Assembly: GCA_049999805.1 (NCBI GenBank)
Contig: JBNGIO010006232.1
Coordinates: 1 to 64,000 of the forward strand
Length of the DNA: 64,000 nucleotides
Direction of reading: 5' to 3'
From: Folioceros fuciformis
Taxonomy: Eukaryota; Anthocerotophyta; Anthocerotopsida; Anthocerotales
Shown here: piece by piece, positions 1 to 11,052 of the stretch
Numbering within the stretch: position 1 is the first letter of the stretch
Layout: every line of letters begins with the position of its first letter
Notes under the pieces: model-generated
What the model saw: the letters and a program-made list of their open reading frames with translations, nothing else
What the model was told of the DNA's origin: nothing
The model's database searches: none
Made by a program: the position numbers and the translations under genes

Positions 1-261
1 GTTCCCCAAGGACGCATCCCACTCGTATCCAAGTCTGATAGAGAGGTCATCAACTCTTCGCCCCACAACCAAGCCCTTCTTAGCTGTACACGTAACAAAG
101 TCTCTTTGCGCCCGACATTACAGGGCTTACACAGCCTCGGAAAGCTTCCTCTGCTGACACAACACCATCACCGTTACAGCCTTTACCACGCCCACTTCTT
201 ATCCTGCACTCGTGCCAGGTTCAAGATTATCTGGAGAGCTCGACTTGGAAGAAGAGACATC

Positions 262-460
262 ATGGCCCATCTGAAAATCCAAAGAAACGAGCTGCTCATC
301 AACCCAACCTGGCTTGAGCATGCTATTTAACCACAAGACCTCGCCAGCCCCTTACGACGGACATCAAGAGAACGGGAGCACCTCTCATCTCGTATATTGT
401 CCCACCACATCGTAGGATTCTGAAAAACTTCATGCCACATGTGGTCCAGCCCCTTGCGAT
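262..460 (-). pseudogene. OSB-like (organellar ssDNA-binding, PDF-motif) relic
   Basis: On the minus strand a block with HEVFQNPTMWWDN at about 390-440 is followed by DVRRKG and then, in a different frame, by GEVLWLNSMLKPGWV at about 290-345. This order (W-x-W-W-D-N, then P/L-D-[FV], then LWL, then W) is that of the roughly 50-residue PDF motif of plant organellar single-stranded DNA-binding (OSB) proteins, which act in mitochondria and plastids. The two halves are joined only by a frameshift near 345-355, and in the first frame a stop follows at once. No N-terminal OB-fold is visible, though the window edge limits what can be seen. I read it as a broken gene; a missed short intron or an assembly indel could mimic the break. 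Family assignment is by motif recognition only. Confidence 0.5.
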
Positions 461-470
461 GACCATCGTT

Positions 471-1197
471 GGAGAATCCGTCCCCACTCAGACATTGTTT
501 CGGAAGTGGAAGTGCTGGGATCTTTAAACTGCTGTGCCTGGAGGATTTGTTGGCCAGGTGCTGACTCCCTGAGACTAGGTGAGAGGGATCTCCTCGCAGA
601 ATCCCTGTACACACTCTAATTTCGTGGGTCCACAACGGATCTGGCTGCCATACTGTGCACATAATTCCGAGAGACGCTATGGGAAGATGAGTCTAATACA
701 AACAGGCCACGGAAGGATCCCATGGTACTTTGCTTGTCATCCACACCATACGAGCTGGTCTGCCTCTAAGGAACTCAAGTCACTTAACGTAATCGCCAGG
801 CCCAAACACAAGGTGTGTGTGCTTAGCAAACTCGTTGCACTCACTCGGAGGGTTGCACTCACTCGGAGGGAATCCGTCACTCTACAAACCAGTGTGAAAG
901 GAAACGAAACTTCGTTGCTTGAGCCCCTTGCGCCTCTACCAAATCCAGCATTGCTGCAACGTGGGTGGAAATGTAATTGGCGGCAGATGTCGATGTCTGG
1001 AGCTCGTACTCACAAACTTGGAAGAAGCTAAAATTAAGGAACGTGAACAGAACACGCTTCCGACCGCCACTGGGATGAACAACTGCAGGACTGTGTGTAA
1101 GCCATGTGTCCCTCCCTGGGCGTGCTTGATATGGTGAGTTTCTGTTTACGCTTGGTCCGTCTGCGAGTGACTGGTGACCTGAGGGCGGTCCAGCGAG
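471..1197. other. Gene-free stretch upstream of phosphofructokinase
   Basis: No reading frame here shows a recognisable domain. It contains an exact 18-bp tandem repeat (834-851 and 852-869, unit gttgcactcactcggagg). The last few hundred bases probably hold the promoter and 5' UTR of the phosphofructokinase gene. Confidence 0.5.
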
Positions 1198-3228
1198 ATG
1201 ACTGCCACTGCTGCTACGGCGTGTGCCCGGGACAGTCTCCTCGTCCGCATCGGCTGGCATGCTTCCGTTAGCAGTCCTTCGGAAGCTCGGGCCGAACGCG
1301 TGTCAGCAGCACGGAAATGCCCCGGTGGGGCTGCTTGCGCTGGATCCATTGGGAGCTTGACCAGATTGGGGCACCGGACTGAAACTTCGTGGAGAATGGC
1401 AAACAGGGATCGCAAGCAACGGATGAGGAGCGGTGTGGCGAGATCAGATCTTAATCCAGACGGAAACGCGCAGGGAATGGCTCCGGAGAATCCTGTTCTT
1501 CACGATATTCCTCACTTGCGTGAATATCTGCCAGGGCTGCCGACTTACGAGAGTTCGCTGGCTTACAATCCTTTCTTTCATGCTGTGCACGGGTTCTATG
1601 TGACAGACACCGACATGATCTCGGTGGAAGTGGCAGTGGATACCAACAAGCCCTTGCATCAGGCTCACTACCGCAGAGCTGGACCGCGCGAGAGAGTGTT
1701 TTACAAGGCAGAGGACGTGAAGGCAGCGATTGTGACTTGTGGTGGAGTTTGTCCTGGGATAAACACTGTCATCCGGGAATTGGTCAACACTCTTTGCTTG
1801 CAGTATGGTGTGAAAAATGTGAAAGGCATTGTGGCAGGATATCGTGGATTCTACGGTGCAAATTACAAGGACCTGAATCCTAAGGTTGTAGACGATTGGC
1901 ATAAGAGAGGTGGGACGATGCTTAGCACTACCAGAGGGGGATTTGACCTCAATAAGATCGTCGACAGCATTGAGGTATGTCAGATACTTGGGGAGGGACT
2001 GTGGGGCTAGTTTCAGAGATGTAAGTCTTTGCAGTCCTTTCCACGTTGGAAGGCTACAGTAGATTGTTTCGCGTTGTTGTCGATCCCTTCCAGTGCGTCT
2101 TTGCAGGCCCGTGGATTGAATCAAGTGTACATAATTGGTGGTGATGGAACGATGCGAGGTGCGACTGCAATTTTTGATGAGGTGCAGAGGAGAAAGTTGA
2201 AGGTTTCTGTAGTTGGCATCCCGAAGACCGTGGACAACGATGTGGGCATCATAGACAGGTGTTTTGGACNNNNNNNNNNNNNNNNNNNNNNNNNNNNNNN
2301 NNNNNNNNNNNNNNNNNNNNNNNNNNNNNNNNNNNNNNNNNNNNNNNNNNNNNNNNNNNNNNNNNNNNNACTGCCGTGGAGGCTGCACAAGCTGCGATCA
2401 ACGCTGCACACACCGAAGCGGAGAGTACGCCTAATTGTGTGGGACTGGTCAAGCTCATGGGCCGATACTCTGGACATATTGCAGTGCATGCGACGCTCAG
2501 CAACAGGGATGTGGATTGTTGCCTCATTCCAGAAGTTCCTTTTTTCATGGAAGGAAAAGGAGGTCTTTTAGAGTTTCTGGATCATCGAATAGCTGAGAAT
2601 GGGCACATGGTCATTGTTACGGCTGAAGGTGCGGGGCAACATCTGATACCACGAGGTCATGGAGATGCTAGGGATGAATCAGGCAAGTCTGGGTCCTCAG
2701 GGCTTCACAATTCCAACATGCAGTCCAAACCGTTTCTTCTGATATGTATTAATGTTCAGTTTGTCGCCTTGAACAGGGAACCTGTTGTTGCAAGACATCG
2801 GCTCCTGGTTGAGCAAAGAGCTGAAGCAGTACTGGAAGACAGTAAATCCTAATAAGCCGTTTGGTCTCAAGTATATCGATCCTACATATATGGTACGAGC
2901 TGTTCCAAGCAATTCCGCAGACACCCTCTACTGCACATTGTTGGCTCATTCTGCTGTACATGGGGCCATGGCTGGGTACACTGGATTTGTGGCAGGGCCA
3001 GTTAACGGGGGCTATTGTTACATACCTCTTGATAAAGTTGCAGCCACTCAGCACGTGGTTAATGTTAACGATAACAGATGGGCTTGGATCAGATCCGTCA
3101 ATAATCAGCCAGACTTTGCTGTCCCATCTGAGCAGAGCAGGGGTGACGGGAAAACCTCAGAATATTCGCAGGCACATGAGCAAAAGCAACCATTTCATGT
3201 ACTGGGCACTCCGGAAGCTGACGTATAG
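1198..3228 (+). CDS. PFK: ATP-dependent 6-phosphofructokinase (plant PFK)
   Basis: Phosphorylates fructose 6-phosphate to fructose 1,6-bisphosphate with ATP, a committed step of glycolysis. Exon 1 (to about 1974) holds [20 protein letters not shown], the nucleotide-binding GGxCPGxN block. Exon 2 (from 2107) has [12 protein letters not shown] (GGDGT, typical of ATP-using plant PFKs) and the catalytic-loop PKTVDND. The segment after the gap has [18 protein letters not shown] and VTAEGAGQ. The last exon (2778-3228) has [15 protein letters not shown] and ends at TAG. The intron at 2683-2777 begins with GC, not GT. A 100-N gap at 2270-2369 lies between RCFG and TAVEAAQ, where the family normally has only two residues. 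Translation may start at 1198, giving a roughly 65-residue Arg/Ala/Ser-rich extension that could be a plastid transit peptide, or at 1396 (MANRDRKQ), giving a cytosolic enzyme. Family certain; targeting open. Confidence 0.93.
2270..2369. other. Assembly gap (100 N) inside PFK
   Basis: Exactly 100 N. Flanking protein blocks are almost contiguous in other plant PFKs, so the missing DNA is probably intron sequence or the gap size is arbitrary. Confidence 0.95.
2683..2777 (+). other. GC-AG intron in PFK
   Basis: The exon ends ...GATGAATCAG and the intron begins gcaagt, the usual consensus of U2-type GC-AG introns; it ends ttgaacag. Splicing here joins DESG to [10 protein letters not shown], which restores the conserved PFK block. 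No nearby GT donor gives the same frame. Confidence 0.75.
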
Positions 3229-3352
3229 TGCCTTGTTGGAGGTTCTGTTTGTACCGATTAATTGAGACACAGGACATCTCTCTTTCCGCACAGTGTTCAC
3301 CCCGTATATTATTAGACTCTCCGACGAAGAAGCTGATTTTGGTTCATTTATA

Positions 3353-6300
3353 TTAATCCGACAGCAAGACAGACTCCACAGGCAAATGACCTAGACAAGT
3401 CAAAACAGATCTTCCTAGCACCTCACAGCTACCCGCTTCAAACTGATCTGCTTTAGCTCCTGCGACATCGTTCAGGAGGAACTTCACACGTCCTCGATGT
3501 CTCAGAATATCTGCATTTTGAGGTTGAATACTGTAAGCTCTATCTAAATCAAGGAAAGCTCCTTCGAGATCGCCTGTGAGGTATTTGGCTACACCTCTCT
3601 CTAGAAGTCCATATGCACTAGCTGTTTTTTCCGGCAGCGAATGGTTGAGGTCTGCCAGGGCCCCTTCATAATCTCCCAAGAGCCCTCTAATACTAGCTCG
3701 TATCCTGCAGCGCAAGGAACGGGGAAATAAGTGTATTATACAATGAGGTTCCCTTCTGGACATCATGTCAGATACAGTGCAACAACTCACAGCAGCGTGT
3801 AAGGGTTATCTGGCTTCAGCTCATTCGCTATATTCAGGTCCTCTAGTGCACCACGATGATCACCTAGACACCTTTTCACATTTCCTCTGAATCTGGTAAA
3901 ACCAAATATGTCAAACACAAACTCAAACAATCATCAACAACCCTTCAGAGAAAAAAAATGCGTACTTGAGGGTGTAGCTGTTCCGTGGATCCATGAAATT
4001 GCTCCTGGTTAAATCTCTAAGTGCCCCTTCGCTGTCACCTACGAGCCTTTTGACATTGCCTCTCAGCCTAGAAAGCCAAACTTGTGTCTTAGAACCATGC
4101 ACTTCAGAAGCAGGACCTAGCTCTACCCTCAAATATACGAGCAGGCACAGGAAACTGTACAGTACCTTAGGACATCGGTGTCATCTGGGTCTAATTCGCA
4201 ACTATGATCGAGATCTTCAAGCGCTCCTGTGTACTTTCCTAATAGGACCTTAGCTGTCGCTCGCAAGCTGCACATACAAAAAAACAGACAAACATCTAGC
4301 ATTCTGATCTAATACCTCAGATTCTATCAATTCATCAGAAACATAGTAGCTTACTTGAGAGTGAAGTTGTCGTTGGGGTATAGCTTATCAGCCTCATCAA
4401 GGTCATCCAAAGCTCCTTGAACATCGCCTGTGTTCAATTTCACGGCTCCCCTAATGCTGTTACCGCACAAACTTTCAAGCATTCAGCAAGAAGACTCCGA
4501 TATTGTTCTGGCAAGAGTAGGCGCTGATTAAACCTGAGCGTGAAACTTCTGTTGGGATCTTGCGCTCCATGTACTGGTTTGTCCAATACAGCACTGCAGA
4601 CATGGAAGAGAGTTTATTACGGTCCATGATCAGGAATAAGTGGGATGCAGGCGACTCATCCGAAGGAGATGGTTGTCACATACTAACTTGGACATGGACT
4701 TGCTGGAAGATAGCCGCTCAAGGGCCTTGTCCAGGGCTCTGTCAAGATCTTCCATTGCTCCTTGGTAGTCTTCCAAATGGAGCTTTGTGTTGCCTCTCAC
4801 TCTACACCACAGGCAACCCATGACTTTCAGTTGGCAACAGGAACAGAAACTCAGAAGTATGTTACTGTGTAAGGGCTTCTCGGATTCTTCATACGTGAGG
4901 ATGAAGTGGTCATCGGGCTCAATTTGGGCAGCTCTATCTAGATCCATCAACGCACCACGATAGTCACCGAGATTGAGCTTCACAGCTCCCATGACGCTGC
5001 ACGATAAACTATAACACATTCAGCCTTGATTCTGCAGCCACTGTCCTCTTTAGTCGTTAATATGGCTGGATGTGCATCAAATTTCGATATGCAAAAACTC
5101 ATACCTGAGAGTCAAGCTCCTGTTAGGCTCCAACTCGTTTGCCTTTTCCAGATCGTGCAAAGCCCCTTCGTTGTCATCCACACATCGCTTGATGTTGCCC
5201 CGAATTCTGAGACACGCCGCCTTTAATTAATGCGTGTCAAAAAACAAAAACTTCCGAATCACACCAGAAGGAGTTATCAGAGGGTACTGAAGGGTAAAGC
5301 TGTCATTGGGTGCGAGCTCGTCTGCTTTGTCCACGTCTGCCAGGGCAGCCTCATAGTCTTCAAAATGCACCAAGATAGCTCCCCTCATCCTGGGACACAT
5401 GCATAGCCAAGCCTTCAGAGTTCAAGACGCATTTCTGCTGGCTACTTCATCCAAGGTCAGATATCTACAATAACCCATCTATTGTCTGACCTTGTGCTGG
5501 TCTGTGCAGACGTTATCTGAGAGTGAAATGCACAATCCAAATGGGTGGAAAGCCTTACTGCAACGTGAGCACGTGGTCCGGCTTTAACTTGTACGATCTA
5601 TTCAGCTCAGCAAGAGCACCCTTCAAGTCCCCTAAGCTTGTCCTTAGATTCCCTGACTGGCGCAAAGTGGCTGCCAAAACCATATCAGCCTGCTGCTCAG
5701 GCTCCAAAATCGGTAGCCTTCCCTCCTCTGTGCATATGGAGAAAGCCATCTGCTGTACATCTTCCATGACACCTCCCAATACGGAAGACTCTAAACCTAA
5801 CTGTTTAACAAGAATTTTCCTCAGATCACCATGACCATAGGAAAGCAGAAAGGAGTTAAGCAGCCTTATCTTAGGCCCACGAGATCTTTCAATTGTCATA
5901 TCCGAACTCAAATGACCTAGATGAACCTGTAGGACAGAGGTGCCGATGTCTGCACGATACCGTGCCAAGAATCGGGCGACCATGGAGTGGACCCAGAAAA
6001 AATTCTGCAACAGCAAAAGGAAACACATCACTGCCATGAATATGAACAAGTCATGAACTTCACCATGTCATAAACTTTTGAAACTCCCAAGTATTCACCA
6101 CAGTGCGTAGGAATGCTTTCACACGCCATAACAAACGGTGAAGGGCAACTCTAACCTTATCACCGTTATGACACACCACACCTAACTGCACAAGATGCCC
6201 CATGAGCTGTGGAAACTGTGAAGCCAACTTGCCACCTGTGACCTCGAGTGCCAGCTCCACCACAGGTGCAGGAATCAGACATTCGCTCTCAAACAGGCTC

Positions 6301-9275
6301 ATTGCCTTGATTGCTTCCTGTTGTTCTGTTGGTAGGCGGCTAAGACACAGGTCGATTACCCCAATCAGTACTGAGTGAGGATCGGGACCAGGCAAACGTT
6401 TTGGTTCTATAACCCAGGGCTCCACATTCTGTTCTGGAGCAGGTGCCACCTTGATGCCATGATCAGAAATGCGAAAGGAATCTATTCGCCACGAACCAGT
6501 CTTTGTGGGAACTCCAAGGTTGTTGAGGAAAGGATCACTGAAGTTGCTGCGCATAGAGAGGAAGGACCCCTCCGTGACGAATCTCACATCATCTTTCAAA
6601 TTTGATGCAGCTGAGTATGAATTAACATCAAAGCATTGCAAGGATGGATCACTGAAGTTGCTCTTGCGCATTGAAAGGAAAGACCCATCGGCAACGCCCC
6701 TGACCTCATCTTTCAGGGTCATGGAAACTGAGTAGAAAGACGTATCGGCATCTGTTGACGTCGTTGTGGCTCCACTTTCTGACACCTTCTTCGTCAGGCC
6801 TTCGAGCAGGATTTGAAGGTCGGCAGACATATTGGCCCATGCAGTTGCATCTTTGCCTCGTAACATGCCACCAATGATGCTCACAGCAAGAGGGCAACCA
6901 CCACAGGTCTCAAGTATTTTGGTGGCTGACTCCTGAACAGAGCCAAACGCATCATCATTTTTCACTGCAAAGCTCAAGTTACGAAGCGTGTAGCTGACAA
7001 CCTTCACGGACATGGTGTGACATACCTTCCGGTCTAGATCAATAGTTGTCCATGAACATGACTCAAGTATCCGATGATCAACCTGTTTACCATAGTAATC
7101 ATCTGATCCAATCTGGATCAGGGTGCAGGAGGAAACTCCAGCACTCCCCACACACTGCGTCCGTATATTGTCATCAGTCAGCATACTTCCAGTCAGCCCG
7201 AGGCTACTTGTCACAAGTATCTTGCCTTTGTGCCCGGGGAACAAGAACTTCTCAACAATTTTTGGACTCCAGACCTCGTCCATAATCAAAAGCGACCGCT
7301 TTCCTGCTTTACACAAGGACGAATATTTTAAACATGACGGTCACCAAGGCATGATAACAACTACAGCATAGTCAGCAAAATGTGCTCACCTGAGAGTCTG
7401 GAAGCAAGTAACTGAGTTGTGTCTGCTTTCGACACACCTGGAGTCTCCGACACCTTTTCACCATCATAGGCCATTAGCATAATCAGCAGCTTCTGTTGCT
7501 CTATTATCTTCGTGTCTAATTCAGCCTCATCGCATTGTGCTCCAAATCTCTCACCAAAGTGTAAATAATACACACCACCAGGATAATCAAGACCTGAGAG
7601 CACCCCACAATTTCATAAGCAGGTGTACACTAGTTGACATGCAGCTCTCATATCTCGAGGTGTACGGAGCAAGATGGCATTGCGCTAAAAACGTCTGAAA
7701 CAACCACCTACACCAACTGCTCACCATTTTCAAGCTCAAGCGCAATGTCAAGGGCAAGGAGCGACTTGCCCATACCAAACATGCCATGAAGCAAGACAAC
7801 CTTATGCGGGCCAGATCTCAGAGTTTGCAACATCAGATCCGCAAGCCTCTTCACCCTTACATACGTAGGTGGCGTGTTTTTCAACCCCAGACCAGTGCAA
7901 ATTTCCTACAAGGGGAGAAGACCTCGATCAGAAGCTGGAATGCGCATCATTTTAGAGGACCCAAATTCGCCTTCCACTTACCGTTAATTGGCTTTTGCGT
8001 GAGAAGGCTCCACAAGTGACAGCTTGATCCCTCAATCTTGCCAGCTCTCTGTCCCAGTACTGCAATTTTGCAAGGAAATGACTGCCCAGTTTCTGTACGT
8101 CCTGAGCAGCATCCTGTGTGTAACTGATAGACGAGACCTAGGTGGCAATGAGACTGTGTCAGCTCTTCTCCCTACTTGCTCTTGATGTCCCGAGATATGT
8201 AGATCAGAGTTTACCATTGCCATGTGCCTAGAATTTGAATTCCTGAGAAATTAACTTTACAGTAACGTGCTACGCAGCAATGAGCTCGAGAAGCTTTCTA
8301 CTGCAAGATACCTGAGAACCACCTCTTGGCCGAAGACAGCATGCCAGCCTCCTCAGTAGTCCACCAGCTGTGCGCTCTGATTTGCTGATGCTCTTCCCTG
8401 GTGATTTCTTGCCTCCGACATCCTGATGAAGCAATCCTGCTGTGATCTCACCATCACTATTCGATCGTCCAAATCGCGCGATCTTCCCCTTCAGTACGTC
8501 AGGAGACGAAGATTCTGAGCCCTTTCTCATGGAACCTGCAGCTTTAGACCAACCAAACCAGGAACTGGTCCTTCTGTGACCTCCATTGGATGGAACAGTA
8601 GCCTTTGAGGATAACAGAGCTGTGTTGATCAGAAGTATTTCGTTGCTTTCCTCGTCCTCCAAAGCTGAGAAAAAGTCTTCGGAATCATCAAGGTGGCGGT
8701 TCTTTCGCTGAAAGAGCAACGATGATTTCTGTCCCACAGCCACCTACAAGCAAGAAACAGGCATTCAGACTGGAACCAGAGGATCATTTTTTCACTAAAG
8801 CTGAGGCTTTCATCAACTTCAGGTGATTTCGCCACGGCACAATCCCATCCACTGCATGCATGGCAAGGTTAGTCACATCTCGACATCAGGGATGTGTACC
8901 TCTTGTCGACCAGCGAGTCCAAGAGATGTTCCAGCCTGATGTATACCCTTCCGCAGTTTGTCAAGGGCGTTCTCCCCAGCACGAGACATAGGACGGCCAG
9001 ACCCACTTGCCTCGATCTCCTTGTCTAGAGCAGACAGCCTGCCAATAAAAGCCGTCACAAACTCCAGACTGTCGTTCTCAATAGATGGCGCATCGACTGG
9101 GCTCCTTTTCGGATAAACATCCTGCGATTGCAGAGAGAGCTTTTCCAGTATCACTCCAATTGCTCGCACATTGCTGATGATATCCGTGAGATGTTGATCA
9201 CCCATCGTATATCTGGCCGCAAGATTTAGTGCAGATTCCAATCTCTCTCTCAGCAAACTGTCAGACAGATCCCGG
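3353..9275 (-). CDS. NB-ARC protein with C-terminal TPR array (5' end unresolved)
   Basis: A STAND-type NTPase of plant immune-receptor type. From the N-terminus: a helical region (about 8873-9275, LTDIISNVRAIGVILEKLSL), a Ser-rich basic linker (8290-8743), a linker exon (about 7985-8110), then NB-ARC. The P-loop is GMFGMGKSLLALDIA (about 7740-7790), kinase-2 is SLLIMDEVW (about 7275-7300), RNBS-B is KILVTSS, GLPL is CGGCPLAVSIIGG (about 6860-6910). At the MHD position the protein has VALHRLLWRV (about 6125-6155), so LHR replaces MHD. After a bridging exon (5559-6020) come about ten TPRs down to the stop at 3353; there are no LRRs and no TIR domain is visible. Most TPRs are single 102-bp exons. 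The most upstream exon opens from an acceptor near 9275, so the start codon lies further upstream and was not found. The gene converges on PFK, 125 bp apart. Role as an immune sensor is inferred from family. Confidence 0.8.
3791..5389 (-). repeat. Array of one-TPR-per-exon units, 102 bp each
   Basis: Exons at 3791-3892, 3966-4067, 4166-4267, 4355-4456, 4895-4996, 5105-5206 and 5288-5389 are each exactly 102 bp and encode exactly 34 residues, one tetratricopeptide repeat, of the form xRGxxKxxxGDxxGALxDLD. All flanking introns interrupt the codon after its second base, so every exon is symmetric. The unit at about 4535-4810 is irregular: it is longer, carries an extra internal intron and its exact borders were not resolved. 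The last exon (3353-3705) holds roughly two more repeats without an intron, and the exon ending at 5559 holds one. Confidence 0.85.
6530..6740 (-). repeat. Internal duplication within the NB-ARC C-terminal half
   Basis: Two adjacent similar blocks are encoded: LKDEVRGVADGSFLSMRKS...NFSDPSL and LKDDVRFVTEGSFLSMRS-NFSDPFL, about 40 residues apart. They lie between the GLPL motif and the winged-helix/MHD-equivalent region, where plant NB-ARC proteins normally have no repeat. Confidence 0.7.
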
Positions 9276-11052
9276 CAGTTGGCTCACGGATGCCTACAAA
9301 CTTGGGTCTGGCTCGAAAGCATGTTTCTAAATTGTGTGTGTCTCAATCTGAACATAGAACTCAACCTCTTGTCCTCCAGTTGATGCTCGACAGATCAGAA
9401 CATCCACTACCACCAGTAATGTGAGCAGACCTGCCGTGATATCACAAACATACCCGTTCTCTTCAAAGGACTCATCAGGAAGGACGAGGAATATGAGTCA
9501 GGCCCAAGGGTGGAAGAAGACTGGATCCCAATTTCCAGAGAAATCAGCAAGCCCGTAGTTCACATCGCCCATGGGCACAGCCAGTGGTGAACGTTACGGG
9601 AAAAGTCTTGCATTGCAGAACGAGACTGCTCCAATCATCCAACACCCTTGCATCAAAATCAAGAAACCGCAAGAGAATTATCATTGCAGGGTCGGATGTG
9701 GGGACATTGAGGCAGATGGTGGAGCAACCAGGCGGTGATGTGGGGACTTAAGCGAGGAAGAGAGCTCCAGGACCAAGCATCTGTCTGGCCAGCTCTCGTG
9801 AGCTGGGCCTGAGGAGGACGGCAGAACAACACCAAACAGGAATAGCGAGGCTGGATATCCAGTCGGACGGATGCATAGTATATCAAGGCAGCCAACGAGA
9901 CAGCCACTGTGGGACAGAGATCCCGTGAAGCAACCATGACTGCCAGCAGAGAGAGGGTCTCCCAGAGCGGAGGCACAGTGACGAGATGTTGCAACCTTCA
10001 AAAAGTCAGCTGACATCCACGAAGTGCCAGGACACACCGCGCTCCAACAGCTCTGGCATGGGACCCCTGGAGACTAAAAGAAGATGGGCGTGGAGAGCGT
10101 CGTTCATGCAAACGGACGTGCTCACACGATCCGCCGGCTGCCATGGCCAAACTGGTAGACCATGGTCCACGAAAGGAGGGGGCCCACCGGCTCTCCTTCA
10201 CCTCATCCCAAATATGTATGATTTCCACACCTCTGCTGCAGGAACCTCTGCAACCAACTTCTCGCTCGATTCACGGACTCCTCGTACTCCCCACACCCTA
10301 CCTATTCTCATTGGAACACGTTGTCAAACCTACACGATCAAACCGACATACATTGTGTAGTGCATCTATCTACATCACCAGTGAAATTACACTACAGAGC
10401 AGGATTACACGCAAGGCCTCACACCTCCATGCAACTTTCTCCACGCAGCGAAGTAAACTGCTAGCACCAAATACAGTAAAGACTGTACATTCCTATTTAG
10501 GCTCCCCATCCAGGTCCTTACTGCAGTGTAGAGCTTTTAACCACGACTTTCTTAAGATACATCTGGACTGAGCCATCGAGCAACTCGGACATACATCATC
10601 TCTTTTCGTGGCTGTCGGAGACCTGGAGACGCCGAGAGGATGCAGGCGAACATGAAAAGGGTTGGTTGCGGAGGAATTAAATCTGTCGAAATATTTTAAT
10701 TTTTGGTTAAGGTTTGATTATGGTAGTCGGCAAGTGACGAAGAGTGGAGGGCTTCAAGCTTAGAGACCTCAGGGCGTGATGGGCAACATAGACTTCTGAT
10801 GAGAGCCCGTGTTCGTAAGGAGGCAAACCGGTGTGGAAAAGGCGGGAAGCTCAGGCCTTGAGAGTTTGGATTAACTAGGTTGTTCATAACCCGTGACATG
10901 AATCACAAGAGTGTTCACACACGAAGGAAGCAAACGTCGTGCCTTTGGTTGAAGGCAAACCAGCTGCTACTGGTGGGTGGGTTTGTCCGACAGACTTCTC
11001 CGAGGTCCTGAAGCAGGCGTCCGGGTCCTGCCTGGGTGGCTCGAGCTTCACC
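9276..11052. other. Interval between NB-ARC gene and PPIL2; probable 5' exons and shared promoter
   Basis: The missing 5' exons of the NB-ARC gene must lie in the first part. Candidates on the minus strand include a hydrophobic stretch at about 9370-9480 (GLLTLLVVVDVLICRAS) and another at about 9850-9990 (LLAVMVASRDLCPTVAVSL), but neither could be linked by convincing splice sites. The right end, next to the plus-strand PPIL2 start at 11053, should hold that gene's promoter. Nothing else recognised. Confidence 0.35.
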
